This document shows positions 1 to 6,702 of a stretch of 17,223 nucleotides of DNA, one piece after another. The first letter of the stretch is position 1. Every line of letters starts with the position of its first letter. The position numbers and the translations under genes are program-made. The DNA is from DATJGF01 sp035495315 (GTDB lineage: Bacteria; Verrucomicrobiota; Verrucomicrobiia; Limisphaerales; UBA8199). The notes beneath the pieces were generated by a model, which was given only the letters and a program-made list of their open reading frames with translations, did not search any database and was not told the DNA's origin. The DNA is taken from positions 1 to 17,223 of the forward strand of contig DATJGF010000014.1 in the NCBI GenBank assembly GCA_035495315.1. Reading direction: 5' to 3'.

Positions 1-250
1 CTGGGCATTGAATCGCCTGCCGTAGCGCCCCACCTGCGCAGTCCCAGGCCAGTAGAAGCTGTTCAGCGCGTTCCAATTGGTCCACTGCAACTTCGAGCCG
101 CGCTCCCGCAGCGCGGCGGGAGACAAACCAGAGTTTCTGCAGCCGCAACTCCTCGTGAATCTCGGCGACTATGCCGGCTTGCGCCAGGCGTCGTTGAATG
201 GGTTCAGCATCTGAGCGGGAGTTAAAGAGAGCAATGGAAATCCTATTCAC
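1..250 (-). CDS. DUF2007-like small protein, 3' end cut off by the window edge
   Basis: An open frame of 83 codons reads from a GTG at 250 to the left edge without a stop. The product begins VNRISIALFNSRSDAEPIQR and goes on through an IHEELRLQKLWFVSR segment and an amphipathic LEVAVDQLERAEQLLLAWD helix. This beta-strand, 'DAEP' helix, 'AGI.AEIHEE' strand pattern is that of the DUF2007-type ferredoxin-like fold (putative signal-transducing proteins), and a similar protein is common in Verrucomicrobiota as I remember it. The start is supported by GGAG placed 7 nt before the GTG. The cysteine near the visible end (residue 82, in QCP) may begin a zinc-ribbon tail seen in some relatives, but that part is outside the window. 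No function can be given. The frame is minus-strand like its neighbours and is separated by about 220 nt from the remnant upstream of it. Confidence 0.72.
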   Translation of the reverse strand, partial: MNRISIALFNSRSDAEPIQRRLAQAGIVAEIHEELRLQKLWFVSRRAAGARLEVAVDQLERAEQLLLAWDCAGGALRQAIQCP

Positions 251-380
251 AGAACAACTCCAGGACCCTTCACCGCCCGGGCACTACCCATTTTTTGGCA
301 AAGGATCGACCTTTCTTGCGTCGAGAGCGAGCGAGTGTCACCCCTTGGGGCGGTGTCATGTCTAAACAGCGCGTACACAG

Positions 381-409
381 CGGCCTTTTTGCCCGGGGTC
401 GGCCTTTTT
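381..409. repeat. Direct repeat of CGGCCTTTTT, two copies 19 nt apart
   Basis: CGGCCTTTTT occurs at 381-390 and again at 400-409, with GCCCGGGGT between. It lies in the 223-nt gap between the remnant at 474-905 and the DUF2007-like gene. The gap also holds a small CCCC-TT-GGGG hairpin at 341-350. Neither forms a convincing terminator, because there is no GC-rich stem followed by a T run in the right order on the minus strand. Purpose unknown; it may be degraded coding or repeat DNA. Confidence 0.5.
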
Positions 410-473
410 CATGATGGATAGATTTGTATCTATTACTACATATGCGTAAATTAGTCCCAGAACAATCATCCGC

Positions 474-905
474 TCATTCCGATGCCAATGCGAACGGCGA
501 ACCAACATAGTCGGAGTCTACCGCTTGAACGCTCCAGTAATAGTTGCCCGGCCGCAGACGCACAACGGCCGAAAGGTTTTTCCCGAGGTTCCCCAAGGCG
601 GCCACACGGCGCCAACCCGTAGCGGGGTCGGCCTCGGGAGAAATGATGTCGACGCCCTCAGGGGCGGTGCCGATAGGCACGTTGTAACTGAGACCGGCCT
701 CGCCGGTAAGATCACCAGCAGGCGGGCTCCAATGGAGTAGAACGGTGTCGCCAGAAACGCAAGAAGTCAGGCTGGCAGGTGCGAGGGGAGGGGAATTCGA
801 TGAAAATCCTGTGTTCCTCCAGAGCTGGGAAACCGTGTTTCCCGAGATCGTTCCAGCGATGAGAAGGTCCAGGCGGTTGTCGTTGTAGCTGGGATCGTGA
901 TTCAT
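474..905 (-). pseudogene. Remnant of an FG-GAP/VCBS plus fibronectin type III surface protein
   Basis: The 143 codons from ATG 905 begin inside a calcium-binding FG-GAP loop (DPSYNDNRLDLLIAG, a worn version of DxDxDGxxDLL), continue through SQLWRNTGFSSNSPPLAPASL, and then form one fibronectin type III-like domain (LLHWSPPAGDLTGEAGLSYN ... NYYWSVQAVDSDYVGSPF). In intact relatives several FG-GAP repeats precede this point and more sequence follows it, so both ends look missing. There is no signal peptide. The reading frame is open upstream of the ATG as far as 978, inside the 3' end of the LRR gene, so the ATG is only the first available one. It starts 11 nt after the LRR gene's stop and could still be translated by coupling. 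Best read as a leftover of a recombined secreted-protein gene; a short functional protein cannot be excluded. Confidence 0.6.
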
Positions 906-916
906 AGCTTGAGGCG

Positions 917-2494
917 TCAGGGAGCGGAGCTGGCACGGAAAAACTTCTGCCCGGAAACTTCCGAGTCCGTGAAATCAGCACTCCCGAGTACGTTGGTCAA
1001 CGCATCCGAACCACTCCAGTTTACCAAATCAGTCGAGTTCGAAATCGTATAGCGGCCGGGAGGTCCAGCGAGCGCAAACTCGAAGGCCCCGGCGACTGTC
1101 CGGCGCGGCGAAATTAACTGGATCGTCAGCGGGTAGGTGAACACGGAAACACCTTGATTCCGCAACGAGGTCACAGTAGCGGCCAGGTTCGTCGCAGCGA
1201 GCGGTTCGGACAAAACAAGGGTCGTCAGCGAATTTCCATCCGCGAAGATCCCCATCAACTGTTGCATGTCGGGAGGGATAGTGAGGTTGGTAAGTTGATT
1301 GTTGCGCAGGTTTACAAAAACCAGCGCAGTCAGACCCGAAGGGAAGTCGAAGCTACTTAACTTATTTTCGCTAAGGCCGAGCAAGTTCAATTTCCTCATT
1401 TCCGTGGCCAGGCTTACGTTCGTCAGTTGATTGGCGAAGAGCGAAAGGGTAGTCAGGTTGGTTGCATCCGCGGGCACGGCGAAGGTGGTGAGTTGATTGA
1501 TTCCGAGATCAAGATTGGTCAATGCAGTGAGACCGGCGGGCAACGTGAAGCTCGTGAGTATGTTCTCAAATAGATCAAGGTTGATCAGGTTCGTCAGACC
1601 ACCAGGCAGAGAAAAACTGGCCAGACGATTGATGGGAAGGATTAGCTCGGTCAAAGCCGTCAGGCTATCAGGTAATGTAAGATTGGTGAGTTGATTGCCG
1701 GTGAGTTCGAGAAACGTCAACTTCAACAGATCCGCGGGCAAGGCGAGGCTGTCGAGATGATTTCGGTCGAGAGAAACACTGATTAGATTTGTCATCCCGG
1801 CGGGCAACAAGAGGCTGGAGAGTTGATTGCCCTGGAGGCTGAGCCGAATCAAACTTTTCATGCCCGCGGGCAAGGTCACGTGGGTGAGTTCATTGTTGTC
1901 AATATCGAGCGTTTCCAGCGCGGTCAGGTCGAATGGCAAGTTGAGGTCGTCGAGTCTGGTATTGCCCCGGATGACGAGTCCGGTAAGGTTCGTCAGGCCG
2001 CTCGGAAGGGAAACATTGGTGAGCCCATTGAAGCCGAGATCGAGAAAACTCAGACTGCTCAGGTTCGAAGAAAGGTCGAAACTGGCGAACAGGTTGTGCG
2101 ACAGATCAAGGCTGGTCAAATTCGTCGGCCCACGCGAAATGGAGAAGCTGGTTAGGGAATTTGAACTGAGATTGAGGACCACCAGATTGGTCAGCGTGTC
2201 CGGAACGGAGAAGCCGGTGAGGCGGTTAATTTCAAGATTAAGGGAAACCAGATTGCGAGCTGCTTCCAACCCGGCCGCGCTGCTTATGTTTCGACCACTG
2301 CCATCCAGATTTGTCAGAATGAGCAAGTCCTGCTCGCTTAAAGGTCCGCTGGGCCTTTGCACGGCCTCGCGAATCGCGGCATTCAGCCCGGGATCGGGGA
2401 TGGACACTTCCTGTGCCAGTGTGGAAACTGCGAAACCGATCGAGACCAGCAGGGTCAGGACAATCGGCCGGAGGATCTGAAAAGCGGTTCTCAT
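917..2494 (-). CDS. Secreted leucine-rich-repeat protein
   Basis: 525 residues. A signal peptide is clear: positive start (MRTAFQILRP), hydrophobic core to about residue 25, and probable cleavage after TLA at 27. A short helical cap follows (VSIPDPGLNAAIREAVQ), then about sixteen leucine-rich repeats of the form LxxLxLxxNxLTxxxLPxGLTN. The asparagine of each repeat falls at 90, 112, 134, 156, 178, 201, 223, 245 and onwards to 421, a period of 22 with one 23. The last ~75 residues (ISPRRTVAGAFEFALAGPPG ... KFFRASSAP) form a beta-rich C-terminal module typical of secreted verrucomicrobial proteins. The repeats predict a curved solenoid for protein or glycan binding outside the cytoplasm; the ligand is unknown. 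It lies 64 nt after a paralogue with the same leader, cap, repeats and C-module, and so probably shares its transcript. No enzyme domain is present. Confidence 0.85.
   Translation of the reverse strand: MRTAFQILRPIVLTLLVSIGFAVSTLAQEVSIPDPGLNAAIREAVQRPSGPLSEQDLLILTNLDGSGRNISSAAGLEAARNLVSLNLEINRLTGFSVPDTLTNLVVLNLSSNSLTSFSISRGPTNLTSLDLSHNLFASFDLSSNLSSLSFLDLGFNGLTNVSLPSGLTNLTGLVIRGNTRLDDLNLPFDLTALETLDIDNNELTHVTLPAGMKSLIRLSLQGNQLSSLLLPAGMTNLISVSLDRNHLDSLALPADLLKLTFLELTGNQLTNLTLPDSLTALTELILPINRLASFSLPGGLTNLINLDLFENILTSFTLPAGLTALTNLDLGINQLTTFAVPADATNLTTLSLFANQLTNVSLATEMRKLNLLGLSENKLSSFDFPSGLTALVFVNLRNNQLTNLTIPPDMQQLMGIFADGNSLTTLVLSEPLAATNLAATVTSLRNQGVSVFTYPLTIQLISPRRTVAGAFEFALAGPPGRYTISNSTDLVNWSGSDALTNVLGSADFTDSEVSGQKFFRASSAP
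1220..2251 (-). repeat. Leucine-rich repeat array, 66-bp period (about 16 units)
   Basis: Codes for residues 82-425 of the LRR protein. The spacing of the conserved asparagine is 22 residues (66 bp) in all but one unit, so the array looks grown by in-frame unit duplication. Each unit also carries the sequence TNLT or close to it. Long open frames on the opposite strand here are a by-product of the repeat. Confidence 0.8.
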
Positions 2495-2558
2495 GTCACA
2501 GAATGTGTTTGATTGAGGATTGGCAGTTGTGAGCGCGTCTTATCTGAGAGCAACGGAA

Positions 2559-4409
2559 TCATTGGGGCCCCATAACGAGCACTACGCGGAAGCCAAGGTC
2601 TGTATCGGCGTCGAACCGGCCGGTGTTAAACAAAGACCGCGCGGCGGACCGGCAAGACTGTTGGGTGTTGTCGAAAGCGCCACCGCGAGTGACTTTCCGT
2701 CCGCTCGAGCTGGAAGCCGGGCCGGTCGGATCGGTTTGAACTCCGCCAGGCGGTAGGCCAAACCAATCCTGACACCATTCCACGACGTTCCCTTCCATGT
2801 CGTACAGTCCCCATGGATTGGGAAGCTTCTGCCCGACTGGGTGCGGCATGAAGCCGCTGTTTGAGGCGTACCAGGCGTAATTCGCCAGGGTCGTGTATCC
2901 GGGATCGTCTCCGTAGCTGAAGCGGGTCGAACGGCCGGCGCGCACAGCGCATTCCCATTCTGCCTCCGTCGGGAGTCGATAATGGCTGCCGGCGGGAACG
3001 CGTCCTGCCGCGACTTCCCTCTGCGTCAGCTTCGCGCAGTAGTTTGTCGCATCGGGCCAGCTCACGCTGGAAACCGGACGGCTAAGATTACCAGGGAAGG
3101 GGCTTGGATTCATGTTCATAACGGACAGATACTCTGCCTGGGTCACTTCATATTTCCCCATCCAAAAGCCGCGGGTTAGTGTCACCATGGTTTGCGGACC
3201 TTCGTCCGCGGCACGGTCCTGTTCGTTGGTCGGGCTGCCCATCGTGAACGTATTGGGCCGGATGAACACCATGTTGGCGGGCGGGCCGTTCTGCAGTGCG
3301 CGATAAAATTTCTGCGGTGAGAGGCCGGCTGTTACATCAGTGAAGGCGATAGCACCGAGACTGTTGGTCACAGCGCCCAACGGGCTCCAGGCAACCAGAT
3401 CAGCGGAGGCAAGGAGGCTGTAAAGGCCGGGCGGGCCAGCAAGCGAGAACTCAAATGCCCCGATCATAGTCCGGCCTGGTGACACCAATTGAACCGCCAC
3501 TGGGTAGGTGAACACGGAGACACCTTGATTGCGCAGGGACGCAACAATAGCAGCGAGGTTTGTGGCGGCCAAGGGCTCAGACAAGACGAAAGTCGTGAGC
3601 GGGTTGCCGTCGAGGACTAGAGTCACGAGATTCGTCAGGTCAGGAGGCAACGTGAGATTGGTGAGTTGATTATTGTTAAGCCGCAGAACGCTCAAGTTCG
3701 TCATGTCCGCGGGCACGGTGAAGTTGGTCAATTGATTCGCACCGACGATCAGAACGCCCAACTTGGTCAGGCCCAAAGGCAGGGTCAAAGTGGAGAGGCG
3801 GTTGCCATCGAGAATGAGTTCGCTCAAATTTGGCAAATTCGGGGGCAAGGTCAGATTCGTAAGTTGATTGAGGTAGGCGCTGAGAATACTCAGGTTCGTC
3901 ATGTCGGCGGGCAAGGTCAGGCTGGGGAGCTGATTGGCGCCGAGGCGAAGCTCGGTCAACCTTGTCAATCCTGCAGGGAAGGTGAGATTGGTTAAGGCGC
4001 TGAATTCGGCACGGAGCTTGGTCAAATTCGTCAGTCCGCTTGGTAATGTGAGACTGGTCAATGGATTCTCGCTGAGGTCCAGAACGCTCAAACTCGTCAG
4101 ATTCGTCAGCCCGTCCGGAAAGGAAAAATCGGAGATGTGATTGTCATCGAGGAGAAGCGTGCTCAAATTGTGGGCGGCTTCCAGCCCTTGCAGATTGGTT
4201 ATCTTGCGGGATATGGCAGAAAGGTTCGTCAACCCCAGCAAATCCTGTGGCGTCAAAAGCCCATTGGGCTTTTGCAAAGCCTCGCGTATGGCGGTGTTCA
4301 GGCCGGGATCGGGGATGGACACGTCCTGCGCCAGGGTCGTGGCGACGAAGCTGGTCAAAGTCACCAATGTTAGAATGAACGGTCGGATGAGGGGAATGAC
4401 GGTCATCAT
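2559..4409 (-). CDS. Secreted LRR protein with C-terminal SUMF1/formylglycine-generating-enzyme domain
   Basis: 616 residues from the ATG at 4409; the frame is open further upstream, but only this start (or the next ATG, 4406) puts the signal peptide (MMTVIPLIRPFILTLVTLTSF, cleavage near TLA 27) at the N-terminus. No strong ribosome site is visible. Order: signal peptide; cap (VSIPDPGLNTAIREALQ); eight or nine LRRs, residues 82-272, period 22; beta-rich module 300-372; SUMF1 (FGE-sulfatase) domain about 377-612, with NMVFIRPNTFTMGS, GFWMGKYEVTQAEYL, RLPTEAEWECAVRAG, NPWGLYDMEGNVVEWCQDW and a final TDLGFRVV. Of the two catalytic cysteines of true FGE, only one candidate (C586 in NTQQSCRSAAR) is seen, so sulfatase maturation is doubtful; many bacterial SUMF1 domains act as binding or structural modules. 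Likely periplasmic or exported. Confidence 0.88.
   Translation of the reverse strand: MMTVIPLIRPFILTLVTLTSFVATTLAQDVSIPDPGLNTAIREALQKPNGLLTPQDLLGLTNLSAISRKITNLQGLEAAHNLSTLLLDDNHISDFSFPDGLTNLTSLSVLDLSENPLTSLTLPSGLTNLTKLRAEFSALTNLTFPAGLTRLTELRLGANQLPSLTLPADMTNLSILSAYLNQLTNLTLPPNLPNLSELILDGNRLSTLTLPLGLTKLGVLIVGANQLTNFTVPADMTNLSVLRLNNNQLTNLTLPPDLTNLVTLVLDGNPLTTFVLSEPLAATNLAAIVASLRNQGVSVFTYPVAVQLVSPGRTMIGAFEFSLAGPPGLYSLLASADLVAWSPLGAVTNSLGAIAFTDVTAGLSPQKFYRALQNGPPANMVFIRPNTFTMGSPTNEQDRAADEGPQTMVTLTRGFWMGKYEVTQAEYLSVMNMNPSPFPGNLSRPVSSVSWPDATNYCAKLTQREVAAGRVPAGSHYRLPTEAEWECAVRAGRSTRFSYGDDPGYTTLANYAWYASNSGFMPHPVGQKLPNPWGLYDMEGNVVEWCQDWFGLPPGGVQTDPTGPASSSSGRKVTRGGAFDNTQQSCRSAARSLFNTGRFDADTDLGFRVVLVMGPQ
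3594..4166 (-). repeat. Leucine-rich repeat array in the LRR-SUMF1 gene
   Basis: Codes for residues 82-272 of the LRR-SUMF1 protein. Conserved positions at 115, 137, 159, 181, 203, 225, 247 and 269 give a strict 22-residue (66-bp) period; the asparagine is replaced by serine at 137. It has about half the number of units of the downstream paralogue, which shows that the arrays have changed length since duplication. Confidence 0.78.
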
Positions 4410-4733
4410 GCGAAAAAATGGCTGGGTTGGATAGAGGCGTTGACCGCTGCTTTTTCTTTTTTGGTTAACTGGGTTTGCCGCGAATCGCAGCGACTCCAAT
4501 CTGAGGCAGGAGACTTGATCCAGTTCCCAAGAGACCACTCGCGGACGATGGGACTAAAGACCCATCTGACCGGCATCACCAGCATTGATGGCGGCGATGA
4601 GTTCGCGGTCACTGAGCCCACCGCCGTCCCTACTGGCTGTCGCCCACTCGTCCACAGCGTCAGATGGCACCATACTTTGCGGCCTTACGCAGCCGCTCAA
4701 GTTATTAAGTACCCGCCTGAGCACGACAGAACC
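4410..4733. other. 324-bp gap between the LRR-SUMF1 gene and the dehydrogenase; holds a sigma-factor scrap
   Basis: Apart from the short sigma-factor-like frame at 4554-4673, nothing coding is recognised. A 71-codon minus frame (4406-4621) overlaps the LRR-SUMF1 start by ATGA but resembles no family I know. No clear -35/-10 pair was found for the LRR genes, although their promoter should lie here. Confidence 0.4.
4554..4673 (-). pseudogene. N-terminal scrap of an ECF RNA polymerase sigma factor
   Basis: A 39-codon frame from ATG 4673 to TAG 4554. Residues 20-34, LSDRELIAAINAGDA, match the opening of many verrucomicrobial ECF sigma factors, in which a (S/T)DxELIxxINxGDxxAFExLYxRYRDWV segment starts region 2. 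Here the similarity stops right after GDAG and the frame ends five residues later; the stretch beyond (HRPRV) may be a decayed trace of YRYRDW. A complete sigma factor would need about 150 more codons, and no continuation is seen in any frame. Such sigma factors are often found near LRR/SUMF1-type secreted protein genes (from memory), so this may be what remains of a former regulator. The match is short, so chance is possible. Confidence 0.4.
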
Positions 4734-5540
4734 CTAGCGTGTCAAGAGGCCGGCATCGATGACGAATTGAGAGCCGGTAACAAAACGGGCCTTATCAGAG
4801 GCCAAATAGAGCACGGCGTTGGCGACGTCTTGTGGTTCAATCCAAGGTACCGGCAGCAAGTTGCCGGCTGATGCCTCGGCGATTTCCTTGGGCGTCTTAC
4901 CTTCGAGGGCCGCCAGCCCATCATTCATTGGCGTGTTGACGCCGGTCGGGTGGATTGAAATGACGCGAATGCCGTGCGACGCGAGCTCAATCGCCCACGA
5001 TTTGGTCAGGCCCGTTAAGCCCCACTTTGAAGCGGCATAGTGGGACAGCCGGTTCATGCCTCGAAAGCTGGCGATCGAGGCGTTGTTGATAATCACGCCC
5101 GACCGTTGCTGGATCATGATCGGGATGATGCGACGTCCCACCAGCCACGGTCCTTTCAGATTGATGTCGAGCATCGCATCCCAAGCCTCCTCGGTCAGTT
5201 CGTGCGATTTGCCATAAAAACAGATGCCGGCATTGTTGAACAAGATGTCGATGCGACCGAAGCGTGCGATGGTCTCGGCGACTGCGTTGGAAATGGCGTG
5301 GTCGTCCCGGACGTCGCCGGCGAAAACAAGTGCTTCGCTGCCTTTGGCGTGGACCTCTCGCTCAAGCGCTTTCAGATCCTCGGAGGTGCCGAGCTGGTAC
5401 CCGGGATGAGGGATTTGCCGGGCAATGTCGTAACCGACAATACGCGCGCCCTCCGCCGCCAGTGCCAGCGCGACGGCGCGTCCCTGGCCGTGCGCGGCGC
5501 CGGTGATGAAAGCGACTTTGCTGGCAAATTCACCCGCCAT
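4734..5540 (-). CDS. Short-chain dehydrogenase/reductase with a mycofactocin-SDR-like insertion
   Basis: 268 residues, classical SDR architecture. The Rossmann motif TGAAHGQG is at 13-20, NNAG at 102-105, catalytic Ser155 (in INNASIAS), Tyr168 and Lys172 (in YAASK), and HPTGVNTPM at 197-205 after the active site. It should be an NAD(P)-dependent oxidoreductase acting on a hydroxyl or carbonyl group; the substrate is unknown. Between the second strand (IVGYDIA, 34-40) and the next helix there is a longer loop, RQIPHPGYQLGTSEDLKALE. This resembles the insertion of mycofactocin-coupled or carveol-dehydrogenase SDRs (YPLATPEDL-type), where it shields a tightly held nicotinamide. The start ATG 5540 lies inside the end of the upstream gene (11-nt overlap), so the two are probably translationally coupled. 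No mycofactocin biosynthesis gene is in the window. Confidence 0.9.
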   Translation of the reverse strand: MAGEFASKVAFITGAAHGQGRAVALALAAEGARIVGYDIARQIPHPGYQLGTSEDLKALEREVHAKGSEALVFAGDVRDDHAISNAVAETIARFGRIDILFNNAGICFYGKSHELTEEAWDAMLDINLKGPWLVGRRIIPIMIQQRSGVIINNASIASFRGMNRLSHYAASKWGLTGLTKSWAIELASHGIRVISIHPTGVNTPMNDGLAALEGKTPKEIAEASAGNLLPVPWIEPQDVANAVLYLASDKARFVTGSQFVIDAGLLTR

Positions 5541-6090
5541 GCTTGAAGGCGTGGTTGGAGAGACTTTGTCCCTCGCGATACTCGTATAGGTATTCGTCGA
5601 GGTCGACCTCGAGGATGTTGTTAATCATGTTGGTGGCGACCATCAGGCTGGCAAACGCCGTCAGCGCTACGAGCTGCTCGGCGTTAAAGAAACCAGCCAA
5701 TTTGCGGTAAAGCTCATCGGGCACACGATTTCCCGGACGGACGACCACGCACCCGAATTCGACCAGCAGCTTGCCTTTTTCGTCGAGGTTGAGTTCGTTT
5801 GGATTCTCGCCGGAGTTGATCAGGAGCCGACGCATAAACGTGCTGCAGATGAGGCAGTCGCTTTCTGAGGAAATGGCATGAGCAAAAACGATGGCCAATC
5901 GCTCGCCGACGAACGTCTTGATAGTATCGAAGAGAGAATACCATTCCATGAGTGCGTGATAGGCAGTGGGCGAGCGCAACAAGGTGCGCTTCATGTTTGT
6001 GAGCCGGCCAAACCTGGCGAGTTCTCGATCAAACAAGGCGCGCACTTCGCCGGTGATTTCTTCGCGTTCAAGGGGAGGAATTCGGGACAT
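5530..6090 (-). CDS. AhpD/carboxymuconolactone decarboxylase-like protein
   Basis: 186 residues from ATG 6090 (MSRIPPLEREEITGEVRALF); the frame extends upstream only to a TTG, so the ATG is preferred. All-helical protein with the AhpD-like core: FVGERLAIVFAHAISSESDC (60-79) followed by the pair C79-x-x-C82, then MRRLLINSGENP. A second helical half (EQLVALTAFASLMVATNMIN) matches the CMD fold. In peroxidase-active AhpD the motif is ExxxxCxxCxxxH; here the glutamate position holds Ser and the histidine position Met, so only the redox cysteines remain. It could be a thiol-disulfide or peroxide-related protein or have a lactone/decarboxylase-type role. It overlaps the start of the dehydrogenase by 11 nt, so the two probably act on one pathway. 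No strong ribosome site or promoter is visible. Confidence 0.8.
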   Translation of the reverse strand: MSRIPPLEREEITGEVRALFDRELARFGRLTNMKRTLLRSPTAYHALMEWYSLFDTIKTFVGERLAIVFAHAISSESDCLICSTFMRRLLINSGENPNELNLDEKGKLLVEFGCVVVRPGNRVPDELYRKLAGFFNAEQLVALTAFASLMVATNMINNILEVDLDEYLYEYREGQSLSNHAFKHGG

Positions 6091-6296
6091 ACAGTTCTGC
6101 GGCGTCAGCCAATTGTGGGAACCTAACACACCGGATCTCCACCGCAAGGTTAGGAGAGCCAGGGCAACTCACGGAATACAAAAGTCAAGGGGCCTTGTAA
6201 TTGAACTGACCGGCTCGAACTCCTAGTCTCAAGCAGACTATGAAGATGCCAGCCCAAACCACGAGCAAGGTAATCGACTAAGCGAGCCTAACATTT

Positions 6297-6641
6297 ATGA
6301 AAAACTCAGACCTGATGTTTATTGGCATCAAAGGATCGGTCGTTGCGCTCCATCGTGCCACAGGCGAACAGTTATGGGCGACGCATCTCAAAGGCTGCGA
6401 CTTTGTCAACATCGTCGTGGAAGGCGGGAGAGTTTTGGCCAGTTGCTGCGGCGAAATTTTCGGGCTCGACGCGGTGACCGGTGATGCGCTTTGGCACAAC
6501 CCGCTCAAAGGGTTTGGCAGGGGCTTGGCCACGATCGCAACGGAACATAATCCTGGAACCGGCAACGCGACTGTATTGGCAGAGAAACGCCGCCGCGACC
6601 AACAAGCAGCAGCTTCAGCAGGGGCGGCGGCGGCAGTTTGA
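6297..6641 (+). CDS. Short PQQ-like beta-propeller repeat protein
   Basis: 114 residues and the only convincing plus-strand gene. Two PQQ-type blade motifs of the form A-x-D/H-x-x-TG-x-x-x-W are visible: VVALHRATGEQLW (15-27) and IFGLDAVTGDALW (54-66). They are joined by a strand-rich stretch (FVNIVVEGGRVLASCCG). After residue 90 the protein ends in a charged, alanine-rich tail (VLAEKRRRDQQAAASAGAAAAV). There is no signal peptide, so it is probably cytoplasmic, unlike PQQ dehydrogenases. Two blades are far fewer than the seven or eight of a closed propeller; it must oligomerise or be a single-sheet relative. I recall proteins of the same size and tail in other Verrucomicrobiota, so I treat it as complete. 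It diverges from the AhpD-like gene and converges on the histidine kinase gene. Function unknown. Confidence 0.7.
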   Translation: MKNSDLMFIGIKGSVVALHRATGEQLWATHLKGCDFVNIVVEGGRVLASCCGEIFGLDAVTGDALWHNPLKGFGRGLATIATEHNPGTGNATVLAEKRRRDQQAAASAGAAAAV

Positions 6642-6702
6642 ACAGCAGAGCAAGGGTGTAGCCTTACGACTGTGGATCTCCGGTGCCTTAATCCAAAGAG
6701 GC

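Noticed and set aside
1823..2480. Long plus-strand open frames opposite the LRR arrays (110 and 217 codons; similar ones at 3666-4434)
   Set aside because: They are antisense to a clear LRR gene, their products are Arg/Ser-rich or low in complexity, and they repeat with the LRR period. They are shadows of the repeats.
4679..4696. GCGGC / GCCGC hairpin after the dehydrogenase gene as a terminator
   Set aside because: Only 5 bp with an 8-nt loop and no T run after it on the minus strand.
6122..6154. Inverted repeat CCTAAC / GTTAGG upstream of the AhpD-like gene as an operator
   Set aside because: Six base pairs with a 21-nt gap is within chance and no regulator gene is adjacent.
6205..6235. 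T-arm-like sequence (GGAGTTCGAGCC on the minus strand), possible tRNA end
   Set aside because: The bases flanking the TTCGAGC loop do not pair, and no acceptor, D-arm or anticodon arm could be laid out.
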